A DNA stretch of 25,622 nucleotides from an uncultured archaeon (GCA_937890045.1 CALBXV010000686.1:1-25622); one strand, 5' to 3'. Positions 6,083-13,263 are shown, counted from the stretch's first letter. The notes: generated by a model from the sequence alone, not told the origin. Translations and numbers: made by a program.

Positions 6083-6523
6083 GGGGCTGAAACGGCTTCG
6101 ACAGGTGTTATTTGACAATAGAGTGCAACAGAGTTTGAGTAGACTCGTGAAAAAAGACTCACAAAACCCAAATGGCGATAATTCGCTAAACGGGTTGGTA
6201 ATTGATTGGCACTTAGCCAATTCGGAAATGGTGTCCAACGATTTCGTTGAACCTGTTTCAAATTACGAACCGACTTACGCTTACGCATAAGTCCTTGGGT
6301 TGTCTAACACCCGAGCATAAAATAAGTTAGACAAACGGTTGGGTGAAATAGTATCCTACCTTAGTGGAAAACTATTCCTTAGCAACAGAGAGATGTGTTG
6401 TCGGAGTCGAGGTTACGTACTCGATGGTGTTTTGTTGATTTTAACCGATTAGAAATCAACTAAGTTGTGAATGACTCATTGAAAAGAACATACTGGACGC
6501 GGATTCGACTTCCGCCAGCTCCA
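6083..6523 (+). ncRNA. ssrA: tmRNA (ssrA), one-piece, phage-encoded
   Basis: The 5' end GGGGCTGAAACGGCTTCGACAG and the 3' end GGACGCGGATTCGACTTCCGCCAGCTCC(A) form the tRNA-like domain. The acceptor GGGGCTG/CAGCTCC contains the G3-U wobble used by alanyl-tRNA synthetase, and the T arm is GCGGA-TTCGACT-TCCGC. CCA is not encoded (the next bases are CAA). A pseudoknot PK1 is visible at 6131-6160 (two GAGT/ACTC pairs), and 13 bases later the frame GGC(6174) is open to TAA 6288-6290. The predicted tag is 38 aa, starting GDNSLNGLVI and ending NYEPTYAYA. The stop lies in hairpin GACTTACGC/GCATAAGTC. Pseudoknots follow: CTTGGGT/ACCCGAG with TTGTCTAAC/GTTAGACAA, and others to about 6440. A later resume codon at GCC 6216 would give a 24-aa ANSEM... 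tag. tmRNA releases stalled ribosomes and tags products for proteolysis. Confidence 0.95.
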
Positions 6524-6544
6524 CAAACAAAACAAGGAGTAAAG

Positions 6545-7087
6545 ATGTTTACTGATAGACAATCTATTATGGCATATATTATTTTAGTAGTTTTACTAAA
6601 TGGATTTTTTTCTGTTAATATGTTGGAAAAAAATAAACGATTTTATAGTTCAGAAATAGATAAACAATTATCTGTTATAGATAATTTAAGAACTGAATTA
6701 CAAGAGTTTTATAAGTATGGTGTAGTAGTTGATGTAACAATGTATCAACCAGTTTATCCACAAACAGATAATACACCAAATATAACAGCAGATGGAACAC
6801 GTATCCGTATCAGTGAAGCATCAGATTATAAGTATGTTGCATTATCTCGCAATTTATTAAAACGTTGGGGTGGACCATTTGACTATGGGGATTTCATTCT
6901 CATTAAAGGGACAACTGAAGGTCATAAAGATGGTGTGTATAACGTAAGAGATACAATGAATCCAAAGTATGTTAACTATGTTGATATATTAGAATCTAAA
7001 CACGTACAACCATACAAGTATACAGATGTACATCTTTATAAGATGAATTGGCCTACTAATTTAGTAAGTATAAATAGTAATAATTAA
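6545..7087 (+). CDS. membrane-anchored 3D-domain (double-psi beta-barrel) protein
   Basis: I start at ATG 6545, with AAGGAG at 6534-6539; a longer frame from 6467 would overlap the tmRNA 3' end and is rejected. The 180-aa product has an N-terminal membrane segment (about 8-23, IMAYIILVVLLNGFF), a short coiled-coil-like stretch (35-55), then a 3D domain: VDVTMYQPVYPQTDNTPNITADGT (62-85), YVALSRNLL, GDFILIKG, and GVYNVRD136TMNPKYVNYVD147IL. The 3D domain is named after its conserved aspartates and occurs in MltA- and RlpA-like cell-wall enzymes. It may be a periplasm-facing murein enzyme used in lysis or entry. The catalytic pocket is not certain. It follows the tmRNA with no terminator. Confidence 0.65.
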   Translation: MFTDRQSIMAYIILVVLLNGFFSVNMLEKNKRFYSSEIDKQLSVIDNLRTELQEFYKYGVVVDVTMYQPVYPQTDNTPNITADGTRIRISEASDYKYVALSRNLLKRWGGPFDYGDFILIKGTTEGHKDGVYNVRDTMNPKYVNYVDILESKHVQPYKYTDVHLYKMNWPTNLVSINSNN

Positions 7088-7098
7088 AAAGAGGTTAT

Positions 7099-8292
7099 AT
7101 GGCTTTCGAAGATTTCTTCGATGAAGTAAAGTTCGACTATGATGTAGAAAAAAAGAAATTCATAGATAATATGAATTACTTACAAACTATGTCAGTAGAG
7201 GAACAGACTCTATATAAGAAATGGCAAGAGTTCAATAAAGATGTTTATGGTATGACCAAAAAAGCATCTAAGTTTGAACGGTTAGATAATTCTATCTGGA
7301 TGCCAACTGATATCTATAATGAAGAATTAACAGTAAATGAAATTGAATCTTTAAATCCAATTGTTGAATATGTAGAACAAGGTAATGCAAGTGATAATGA
7401 GAATTGGACATTATTGCGTAGGTTAATTCATACAATGGAATTCACAGCCAATCCTGGCAGAAATTTAAAATTTTATGTTAAAGATAAGAATACAAATAAA
7501 GTTTTAGGTATGATTTGTATGGGATCAGATGTTACTTCGTTAGGAGTAAGAGATAAATTTATTGGATGGACTAAGGATAATAAATTTAAGGATGGTAAGT
7601 TAAATTACACTTCAATAGGAACTACTATATGTTGCGTTCAACCATTAGGTTTTAATTTCTTAGGTGGTAAGTTAGTTGCTGCTATGGTAACTTCATCGGT
7701 AGTTAGAGATACTTGGAAAAAGTTATATGGTCAAACTTTAGTTGGTGCATCAACTACTTCTCTTTATGGAATTCACTCAATGTATAATGGTATTCCACAT
7801 TGGAAAACTCTTGGGGAATCAAAAGGTAGAATAAGTATTAAGCCAGATGATGCAACTTATGATAGTTGGCATCAATGGTATAAAGAAGAGTATCCCGAAA
7901 AGTATAAAAAAGCTACAACACCAAAACCTGGAGTTTCAGGACCAGTAACTGGAATTAAACAAAAGATTTTAGGACTAATTTATAAAGAATTAGGAATTAA
8001 GTTATCTACATATGAGCATGGTTTTAAGAGAGGTATATATTTTGCAGACATTTATGAGAATGGAAAAGAATTTTTACGGGGAGAGATAGAAGAAAAAGCT
8101 TTGAGAATGAAAAAGAAGTATATTGATGATAGTGATTACATAATGAATTGGTGGAAACCAAAGGCTATTAGAAGGTATAAAAAGTTATTAAGTGAAGATA
8201 GAATCAAACCAGAAAAGTTATTTTATTCAGATATCTTAAATACAACCTGGGAAGATACAAAGGAAAGGTATTTAAGTGAAGTTGGACGCTAA
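7099..8292 (+). CDS. DUF4338 / DruA-like protein
   Basis: 397 aa, with AAGAGG just before the ATG. Its centre resembles the DUF4338 (DruA) pattern: GRNLKF(YV), a Leu-Gly-hydrophobic strand, RDKFIGW, a Cys-Val-Gln-Pro-Leu-Gly strand, VRDTWKKLYG, L-x-G-A-S-T-T-S-L-Y-G, Y-N-G-I-P-H-W, and LGESKGR (roughly residues 125-265). In Druantia defence systems this domain protein, DruA, occurs with helicases; elsewhere it sits alone or in mobile elements, and it has been compared to an acetyltransferase fold. The C-terminal third is Lys/Glu-rich and helical. A Mom-type DNA-modification role is also possible. It overlaps the next gene by 17 bases. Assignment from motif memory only; no signal peptide or membrane segment. 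Confidence 0.5.
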   Translation: MAFEDFFDEVKFDYDVEKKKFIDNMNYLQTMSVEEQTLYKKWQEFNKDVYGMTKKASKFERLDNSIWMPTDIYNEELTVNEIESLNPIVEYVEQGNASDNENWTLLRRLIHTMEFTANPGRNLKFYVKDKNTNKVLGMICMGSDVTSLGVRDKFIGWTKDNKFKDGKLNYTSIGTTICCVQPLGFNFLGGKLVAAMVTSSVVRDTWKKLYGQTLVGASTTSLYGIHSMYNGIPHWKTLGESKGRISIKPDDATYDSWHQWYKEEYPEKYKKATTPKPGVSGPVTGIKQKILGLIYKELGIKLSTYEHGFKRGIYFADIYENGKEFLRGEIEEKALRMKKKYIDDSDYIMNWWKPKAIRRYKKLLSEDRIKPEKLFYSDILNTTWEDTKERYLSEVGR

Positions 8293-8548
8293 AAAAGTTG
8301 TTTATTACGGTTTTTCTGATGATACCTATTTAATAGAACTTGCTGAAGAGTGTAAAAGAAAAGAAGAAGTGTTAGTTGTTATTACACCAGTTGTTAGAGA
8401 ATATAAACAACCACTTTTAGACGCAATGGAAATATTAAAGGAAGATATTTGGATATATGAAGTTCAAATGGGAATGAAAGTTGTATTAAAATCAAGAGCA
8501 AATAAGTTTTGTGAAATGGATAAATTAGCGAGGCTTTATAATGAATAA
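8276..8548 (+). CDS. small hypothetical protein, 90 aa (GTG start)
   Basis: The GTG start at 8276 lies inside the previous gene, preceded by AAAGG (8264-8268) at 7-base spacing. No better ATG exists in frame until after a large part of the domain. The sequence alternates strands and helices (KKVVYYGFS, LIELAEECKRK, VLVVITPVV, LLDAMEILK, VVLKS), a small alpha/beta protein. It overlaps the glycosyltransferase start by 8 bases and may be a partner of it or of the DUF4338-like protein. No family recognised. Confidence 0.55.
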   Translation: MKLDAKKVVYYGFSDDTYLIELAEECKRKEEVLVVITPVVREYKQPLLDAMEILKEDIWIYEVQMGMKVVLKSRANKFCEMDKLARLYNE

Positions 8549-9299
8549 TATTTTTGTATGTTGGGTAGAATCAGATAATAAATTATATGATAAAAGGTTA
8601 TATCAAAGTTGTGAACGTTTAAATATAAATCCTACAGTTTTTGGTAGATATATAAAATGGAAAAAACCAGTTGATAAAATTGTTACATTAAAAGAAGGAT
8701 TAGATACTACTAATATAAAAGAAGATTATATTCTTTTTATTGATTCAAGGGATGTTTTATTCTATAAAGGATTAGAAGAAATAGAGAAAAGATTTACAGA
8801 AAATTTTACAGAATCAAAAGTAATATTTAATGCAGAAACAAACTGTTATCCATTTGATTCTTTGGAAGATTCCTATCCAAACCCTAAAGAAAAATATAGA
8901 TTTTTAAATTCTGGTATGATGATAGGAAAAAAAGATTCTTTTATAAAATTAATTAATGAAGTTTATCCATTGTTTGTAAAAGAGGATTCTGAATTAGGTT
9001 CAGATCAGGGTGTATGGACTAAAATATTTTTAAAATATGATGAAAAATATGGTAATGATAATCCTATAGGATTAGATTATGATTGTAAAATATTTCAAGT
9101 GTTATGGGATGAACATTATGGTAGGAGTGCTAATTTTGATATAATTTATAATAGTAAATATATCTACAATAGACGTACTAATACAGAACCTTGCATTTTT
9201 CATATGCCAGGTCCAACAACTACTGATTCACAAGTATGGAAAATTATTAATAACCGTTATGGTATGCGAAAAAAGAGGGTTGTATTTGAACATATATAA
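8541..9299 (+). CDS. PLOD/procollagen-type glycosyltransferase
   Basis: This 252-aa protein shows the ordered motifs of GT-A fold enzymes related to the PLOD glycosyltransferase domain: FIDSRDVLF with D68-x-x-D71 as the metal-binding DxxD; FNAETNCYPF; YRFLNSGMMIGKK; D155-Q-G-V-W-T-K-I-F; L-D-Y-D-x-K-I-F-Q; and P-x-I-F-H-M-P-G-P near the end. These enzymes transfer a sugar from UDP-sugar to hydroxylysine or similar acceptors; relatives occur in giant viruses and some phages. The acceptor here is unknown and could be a virion protein or a modified base. It is followed by, and overlaps, a second glycosyltransferase. Confidence 0.8.
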   Translation: MNNIFVCWVESDNKLYDKRLYQSCERLNINPTVFGRYIKWKKPVDKIVTLKEGLDTTNIKEDYILFIDSRDVLFYKGLEEIEKRFTENFTESKVIFNAETNCYPFDSLEDSYPNPKEKYRFLNSGMMIGKKDSFIKLINEVYPLFVKEDSELGSDQGVWTKIFLKYDEKYGNDNPIGLDYDCKIFQVLWDEHYGRSANFDIIYNSKYIYNRRTNTEPCIFHMPGPTTTDSQVWKIINNRYGMRKKRVVFEHI

Positions 9300-10626
9300 A
9301 TGGTTACCTGAAGTTGATAATGATAAGGAATATGAGTATAAAATTCTTGTATATCCTAACATAACTTATATGAGGGATCTGGAAAAAGATTCTTATGTAG
9401 TTGTTTTACATAATGTTATAAAAGAATTAAATAAGATAAGAGATGATATTCATTGGACTATTTTATCACCTATGGATATTAAGAGTTTGATGTTTGAAAA
9501 TACAACTCAAATTCCTATTAACTTACCATCTTATCCAAATTCTATGAGAGCACACTTTAATTTTGAAGAAATTAAAAAAGTATTGAGGTGGAAAGAAACA
9601 GATTATGACGTATTATATTCTCATTTGCCAGAACATACATTACAGTTATCAAATATGTTTAATAATGAGACTAATATTTCACCAAAAATAGTTGGATATA
9701 GTCATTGGTTTGAAGTACCAGAAAATACTGCATATAATAAAACTATGTTAATGCATAATATTGCAGGTATGTTAGAGATGGAAGAATGTGGAGTAAATTC
9801 AGAGTGGTTAAAAGATTTAGTTTTAGATAAAGTTGCAGGAACATATCACCCAAGAATAGTTCATAGTTTAGAAGAAATAATTCAACCACATTATTTAGGA
9901 ATTGATAAAGTTGATATGAAATCTACACCAACTGGTAACAATATTATTTTTAATCATAGAGATAATGAGTATACAGGGTTTAGATGGTTTATTAACCAGA
10001 TGGATTTGTTGTGGGAAAAAAGACAAGACTTTACAGTTTATACTACTTTAGCAGATATAGATAAACCTTATGCAAAAAGAGTTAAAATAAGTGATAGAAA
10101 AGAATACTTAAAATTCTTAAAATCTATGAAAGTGGGTGTAGGTTGTTTTCAGAAGTACTCAGCTTGGTCAATAGCAACAACTGATTCTTTAAGTATGGGA
10201 GTACCGTATGTTTTACCAAATAAATTATGTTATCCTGAAATGGTTGGTAAAGACTATCCATTGTTATATAAAGATAGTAAAGATTTTTTAAAAAAAATAG
10301 AACAAGTATTAAATAGTGATTTTGTGAGAGACGTAGCATCAATATATTTAAAGAAAAGTATTAATGATTTTAAATGGGAAAATAGAGTTCCATCTTGGTT
10401 TAATAAATGGAACTTTTTAAAACCTGAATCGTTTAAAGTAATTGGAGATAGTAGTGAATCGTATCCAAAAATCGTAGACTTTATTCATAAAAAGAAATCA
10501 GTAAGTAAAAAGGATATTTTAGGACATATGGGTTGGGGTGTTAGAATATCATTTAGTCATTATAGGAACAGGTTACGAACTGAACCTACAATTAAGTTAA
10601 CAAAAAATAGGTATGAGGTTATATGA
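9259..10626 (+). CDS. GT-B type glycosyltransferase-like protein
   Basis: 455 aa from ATG 9259, overlapping the previous gene by 41 bases; an in-frame TTG at 9286 with AGAGGG 6 bases upstream is an alternative start (446 aa). The middle and C-terminal parts resemble a GT-B Rossmann layout: NIIFNHRDNEYTGFRWF, FTVYTTLADI, KVGVGCFQKYSAWSIATTDSLSMGVPYVLP (the C-terminal donor-binding region with Gly-Val-Pro), and Y-P-L-L-Y-K-D-x-x-D-F. A charged, mostly helical tail follows. The N-terminal part could be the acceptor domain. It probably acts with the upstream GT-A enzyme. Whether it glucosylates DNA as T4 alpha/beta-GT do, or a protein, cannot be told here. Confidence 0.7.
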   Translation: MVCEKRGLYLNIYKWLPEVDNDKEYEYKILVYPNITYMRDLEKDSYVVVLHNVIKELNKIRDDIHWTILSPMDIKSLMFENTTQIPINLPSYPNSMRAHFNFEEIKKVLRWKETDYDVLYSHLPEHTLQLSNMFNNETNISPKIVGYSHWFEVPENTAYNKTMLMHNIAGMLEMEECGVNSEWLKDLVLDKVAGTYHPRIVHSLEEIIQPHYLGIDKVDMKSTPTGNNIIFNHRDNEYTGFRWFINQMDLLWEKRQDFTVYTTLADIDKPYAKRVKISDRKEYLKFLKSMKVGVGCFQKYSAWSIATTDSLSMGVPYVLPNKLCYPEMVGKDYPLLYKDSKDFLKKIEQVLNSDFVRDVASIYLKKSINDFKWENRVPSWFNKWNFLKPESFKVIGDSSESYPKIVDFIHKKKSVSKKDILGHMGWGVRISFSHYRNRLRTEPTIKLTKNRYEVI

Positions 10627-11423
10627 AACAATTAACAGCAGAACAAATCCAAGAGAATTGGAATAAGTTAATACAACTTATTAAAGATACATTTCCAGAA
10701 GATTATCCTGATAACAGAAGGGAAAAACTTCTTAAAATGTATCATCATTTTGAAGATAGAATGACAGTAGCGCCCGCAAGTGGTAAAGAACATTATCACA
10801 ATGCACACGTTGGTGGTTATGTAGAGCACGTTCTCCACGTAACAGATTTAGCAGTACAGATTAAAGAGATGTGGGAACTAAACAAAGCAACTATTAATTT
10901 TACAGATGAAGAATTAATATTTGCAGCTATACATCATGATTTAGGTAAAGTTGGTGATTTGGATAAAGATTATTATGTCCCACAAGATTCAGAATGGCAT
11001 AGAAAAAATCGTGGTGAAATCTTTACACATAATGGTGAACTATCTTATATGACAGTTACAGATAGAGCTATATTTTTACTTGGACACTTTCAAATTCCAA
11101 TGAGTGAGAATGAATATATAGGTTTAAGATTGACAGATGGGTTATATGAAGAAGCAAATAAAAACTATTATATTAGTTGGAATCCCGATTGGGGATTAAA
11201 ATCTAATATAGCTTATATTCTTCATCAAGCTGATAGTATGGCTACACATATTGAGTCAGATATGTGGAAACGTGGAGAGGACGCAGAACAAAAAGAGGAA
11301 AAAGTACATCTTGATAATATAAGAACTGCCGCTAAAGTAGATGGTACAGAAAAAGTTGGAGATGTTGATATGAAAAAACGTAGTCAAGATTTGTTTGATG
11401 AATTATTCGGAGGTAAAAAATGA
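10623..11423 (+). CDS. HD-domain phosphohydrolase (YhaM-like)
   Basis: 266 aa, start overlapping the previous stop with GAGG upstream. The HD signature is clear: H59-x-x-H62-V-G-G-Y-V-E-H69-V-L-H in the first metal region, and H104-H105-D106-L-G-K-V-G-D in the second, with a later H-Q-A-D (HQADSMATHI) as the final metal-binding Asp. HD proteins cleave phosphoesters (nucleotides, cyclic nucleotides, or 3'-5' exonuclease in YhaM). The HVGGYVEHVLHV form is closest to YhaM-type 3'-5' exonucleases as I recall them, but no OB domain precedes it. The product ends with a charged helix (DLFDELFGGKK). It overlaps the next gene by 4 bases. Confidence 0.75.
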   Translation: MKQLTAEQIQENWNKLIQLIKDTFPEDYPDNRREKLLKMYHHFEDRMTVAPASGKEHYHNAHVGGYVEHVLHVTDLAVQIKEMWELNKATINFTDEELIFAAIHHDLGKVGDLDKDYYVPQDSEWHRKNRGEIFTHNGELSYMTVTDRAIFLLGHFQIPMSENEYIGLRLTDGLYEEANKNYYISWNPDWGLKSNIAYILHQADSMATHIESDMWKRGEDAEQKEEKVHLDNIRTAAKVDGTEKVGDVDMKKRSQDLFDELFGGKK

Positions 11424-11680
11424 TTGTAGAAATAGTATTAGGAATTGCTGTTCTCATTGAAGGATATGTAATTTGGAACTTAACAAGAAAAACAGAAATG
11501 TTAGAAACTTGGGTAGAAGGGTTTTCTAATAGTGTAACGAATGTTAGTGAAGAACTTAAAGAAATAGATGCTACTGGTCATTTTGAAGCAGATGATGAGA
11601 TTGGAACTATATTCACAGGAATACAAGAAATAATTAAAGATTTACAAGAAACATTAGGAGAAGAAGTAGATGCCACGTAA
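11420..11680 (+). CDS. small membrane-anchored protein, 86 aa
   Basis: GGAGG at 11409-11413 is 6 bases from the ATG. Residues 1-20 (IVEIVLGIAVLIEGYVIWNL) are one membrane segment, followed by a basic RK, then a long acidic helix or coiled coil (ELKEIDATGHFEADDEIG...IKDLQETLGEE). It overlaps the gp55-like gene by 11 bases; in marine T4-like phages a similar small protein often sits beside gp55, as I remember, but that is not proven here. N-terminal anchor with a cytoplasmic helix suggests a membrane tether or regulator. Function unknown. Confidence 0.65.
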   Translation: MIVEIVLGIAVLIEGYVIWNLTRKTEMLETWVEGFSNSVTNVSEELKEIDATGHFEADDEIGTIFTGIQEIIKDLQETLGEEVDAT

Positions 11681-12383
11681 AAAAGCAAAGTCAAGAATGT
11701 ACTTTACACAAGTAACTGAAGATGCTATCGTAAGATATAATAAATCAGAAGATCCTATTTTAAGAAATACAATTTATAATGATCATATAGCTTATGCATT
11801 TGATAAATTAGCAGAGAATATAATTCACACATTTAAGTTTTATTATTTTGATGTTCCATCAGAACAGGTTAAGCACGAAGTAGTATCTTTTCTTGTAATG
11901 AATATGCATAAGTTTAAGGAAGGTAAGGGTAAAGCATTTTCTTACTTTTCTATAGTTGCAAAAAATTATCTTATTTTAAATAATAATAATAATTACAAAA
12001 AGATGAAAAGTCATAGGGAATTAGATGTATTAGACTTTAAAAGAAACTTATCTAGTGAATTACAGGTTATAGCAGATAAGGAAACCTATGAAGAATTTAC
12101 AAGTATGATGTTAGATTATTGGGAGAATAATTTACCTAATATTTTTAAGAGACAAAAGGATATTCTTGTTGCAGATGCTGTATTAGAGTTATTTAGGAGA
12201 TCACAAAATATGGAGAATTTTAACAAGAAAGCTCTTTATGTATTAATAAGAGAAATGACTGGTTCTAATACTCAACATATTACAAGAGTTGTTAATGTAA
12301 TGAAACGGTATTATAAGAGATTATTTAAGGAATATCAGTCTACTGGTTCTATAGATACCTCTAATACAGGTTCTATATTTTAA
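11670..12383 (+). CDS. 55: late transcription sigma factor, T4 gp55-like
   Basis: 237 aa (T4 gp55 is 185). It carries the signature of the marine gp55 family: YFTQVTEDAIVRYN (11-24), an I-I-H-T-F-K-F-Y-Y-F-D helix, and GKGKAFSYFSIVAKNYLI (85-102), followed by NNNNNYKKMKSH, a sigma-2-like promoter-melting region. gp55 directs RNA polymerase to TATAAATA late promoters and works with the sliding clamp and gp33. AGGAG lies about 8-12 bases before the ATG. The gene closes the early/middle operon and is followed at once by a strong terminator. The C-terminus (TGSIDTSNTGSIF) is Ser/Thr-rich and without known role. Good, but family assignment by eye only. Confidence 0.8.
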   Translation: MPRKKAKSRMYFTQVTEDAIVRYNKSEDPILRNTIYNDHIAYAFDKLAENIIHTFKFYYFDVPSEQVKHEVVSFLVMNMHKFKEGKGKAFSYFSIVAKNYLILNNNNNYKKMKSHRELDVLDFKRNLSSELQVIADKETYEEFTSMMLDYWENNLPNIFKRQKDILVADAVLELFRRSQNMENFNKKALYVLIREMTGSNTQHITRVVNVMKRYYKRLFKEYQSTGSIDTSNTGSIF

Positions 12384-12386
12384 AGC

Positions 12387-12420
12387 AAAAAAAAAGGGGA
12401 TTATGTGAATCCCCTTTTTT
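12387..12420. terminator. bidirectional intrinsic terminator
   Basis: A perfect hairpin GGGGATT(12396-12402)/AATCCCC(12408-12414) with loop ATGTG is flanked by a 9-base A run and a 6-base T run, so it can end both the + operon (gp55) and the - gene converging on it. Stem, loop and tracts are all visible. Confidence 0.85.
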
Positions 12421-12422
12421 GT

Positions 12423-12460
12423 TTTATTCCTTATGAAAAGGCCTTTACTTACGGAATAAA
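12423..12460. repeat. inverted repeat at the 3' end of the minus-strand gene
   Basis: TTTATTCC(12423-12430) pairs with GGAATAAA(12453-12460), and the interior holds AAAGGCCTTT (12437-12446). It overlaps the stop codon of the - gene (12445-12447) and may help stabilise or terminate its mRNA. Confidence 0.45.
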
Positions 12461-12666
12461 CCCACTAACACCAATAGAGCGACTAATCCTGCAAAACCAG
12501 AATTGCCAAACTTATCTATAATTGATGTCAGGTTACCTATAACATTAACGCCAAAAACACCACTTCCAAACAATACTTCGCCTACGGCTCCGATTGCTAT
12601 GAAAGAGGTCATTAGATGAACCATATCATCTAACCAACTTTTGACTGTAGTTATGACTTCCTTCAT
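12445..12666 (-). CDS. small two-TM membrane protein, 73 aa (holin-like?)
   Basis: The only convincing minus-strand gene. Reading from 12666, GGGAGAA lies about 7 bases before the ATG. Residues 1-16 are charged and amphipathic; two hydrophobic segments follow, about 20-37 (TSFIAIGAVGEVLFGSGVFG) and about 55-71 (NSGFAGLVALLVLVGLF), joined by NVIGNLTSIIDKF, with a C-terminal RK. Very similar small proteins with LFG...VIGNL...GLVALL are common in marine phages, as I recall, but remain unnamed; the topology fits a holin or pinholin. It converges on the gp55 operon at the bidirectional terminator. Its promoter must lie in 12667-12860. Confidence 0.7.
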   Translation of the reverse strand: MKEVITTVKSWLDDMVHLMTSFIAIGAVGEVLFGSGVFGVNVIGNLTSIIDKFGNSGFAGLVALLVLVGLFRK

Positions 12667-12690
12667 GGTTATTCTCCCGTTTGTTTTAAC

Positions 12691-12712
12691 AAAAAAGGGT
12701 CTATCCCTTTTT
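12691..12712. terminator. hairpin with U-run, either strand
   Basis: AAAAAGGG(12692-12699)/CCCTTTTT(12705-12712) with loop TCTAT. It lies 25 bases upstream of the minus-strand start, so for that gene it would be in the leader or attenuate a transcript. It could also stop + strand read-through. Confidence 0.5.
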
Positions 12713-12819
12713 CTATATTGAGATATCTATACTAAACATCTCACATATATAACTATTATATATATTTAGTAAAGAATTTCGTTATATATGTATATAACTG
12801 TCATTTTTGCGTTTATTAA

Positions 12820-12827
12820 TATTTATA
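12820..12827 (-). promoter_or_regulatory. candidate gp55-type late promoter (TATAAATA), minus strand
   Basis: TATTTATA on + reads TATAAATA on -, matching the T4 late-promoter core, about 155 bases upstream of the minus-strand membrane gene. AT-rich background makes chance matches likely. Confidence 0.3.
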
Positions 12828-12834
12828 ATTGAGT

Positions 12835-12840
12835 TATAAT
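12835..12840 (+). promoter_or_regulatory. candidate -10 (TATAAT) for the baseplate operon
   Basis: TATAAT, extended to TATAATAT, lies 21 bases before the ATG at 12861; it could be a sigma70 -10 or a variant late box (compare TATAAATA). No convincing TTGACA-type -35 was found 17 bases upstream. Confidence 0.35.
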
Positions 12841-12860
12841 ATCTAATCGAGGAAACAATT

Positions 12861-13262
12861 ATGAGTGTAGAATTTGAAATATTTGAAGGAAAAAGTTTAT
12901 CATCCTTATTTGAGGATATTTATGAGAATTCAAAAACAAATAAAACCCAGCTTGAACTGTTAGTTAAGGAAGTAGCTGGTTTTATAAAGGATGGTGATAT
13001 GGCAGTTCAACTTATTCCTATGATAAAAGAATATCTTGAAATTAACGTAAAAAACGATGAACAACTTGTTAAGTTAGCTCAAGTTGTACAGCGCTTAATT
13101 GCGGCTGAAAGTCGCTCAGGGGCTGAAGGGGAGTTTTTATTGTCTGATAGAGAAAAAGAACAATTAGTAAAGGATTTAGATACTGTTGTTGGTGATCTAC
13201 AAAAACGTTCAGATGATATAACTCATGAAATTGAGACTAAACAAGTACCAGAGGTAAATTAA
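12861..13262 (+). CDS. hypothetical virion-region protein, 133 aa
   Basis: First gene of the late cassette, with GAGG 8 bases before the ATG. The product is acidic and almost wholly helical (LSSLFEDIYEN, LELLVKEVAGFI, LIPMIKEYLEI, LVKLAQVVQRLIAAE), ending in a long charged helix (EKEQLVKDLDTVVGDLQKRSDDI). It precedes the gp5-like hub by one base, so it is probably a baseplate or hub-associated structural or chaperone protein. The family is unknown to me. Confidence 0.65.
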   Translation: MSVEFEIFEGKSLSSLFEDIYENSKTNKTQLELLVKEVAGFIKDGDMAVQLIPMIKEYLEINVKNDEQLVKLAQVVQRLIAAESRSGAEGEFLLSDREKEQLVKDLDTVVGDLQKRSDDITHEIETKQVPEVN

Positions 13263-13263
13263 T

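Larger units (their letters stand above)
12667..12860. promoter_or_regulatory. divergent intergenic region with palindromes and promoter candidates
   Basis: This 194-bp gap is the only sizeable non-coding stretch between operons. Besides the hairpin at 12691-12712 it has TGAGAT(12719-12724)/ATCTCA(12738-12743), an ATATATAA/TTATATAT inverted pair around 12744-12766, and GTTATATA-TG-TATATAAC (12781-12798). GTTATAATATC at 12834-12844 can serve as a -10 for the + operon, and a TATAAATA box reads on the - strand at 12820-12827. GAGG at 12849-12852 is the ribosome site for 12861. Likely divergent control region for the late baseplate operon and the minus-strand gene. Confidence 0.55.

Noticed and set aside
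6001..6288. Minus-strand ORFs over the cold-shock and tmRNA genes
   Set aside because: They are shadows of a clear protein gene and a clear RNA gene.
6081..6290. A 69-codon ORF starting at ATG 6081
   Set aside because: It is the tmRNA read from its 5' end; only the tag part (from about 6174) is translated, and not from this ATG.
6467..6544. Upstream extension of the 3D-domain gene to ATG 6467
   Set aside because: It lies in the tmRNA 3' end and lacks an SD; AAGGAG at 6534-6539 supports ATG 6545.
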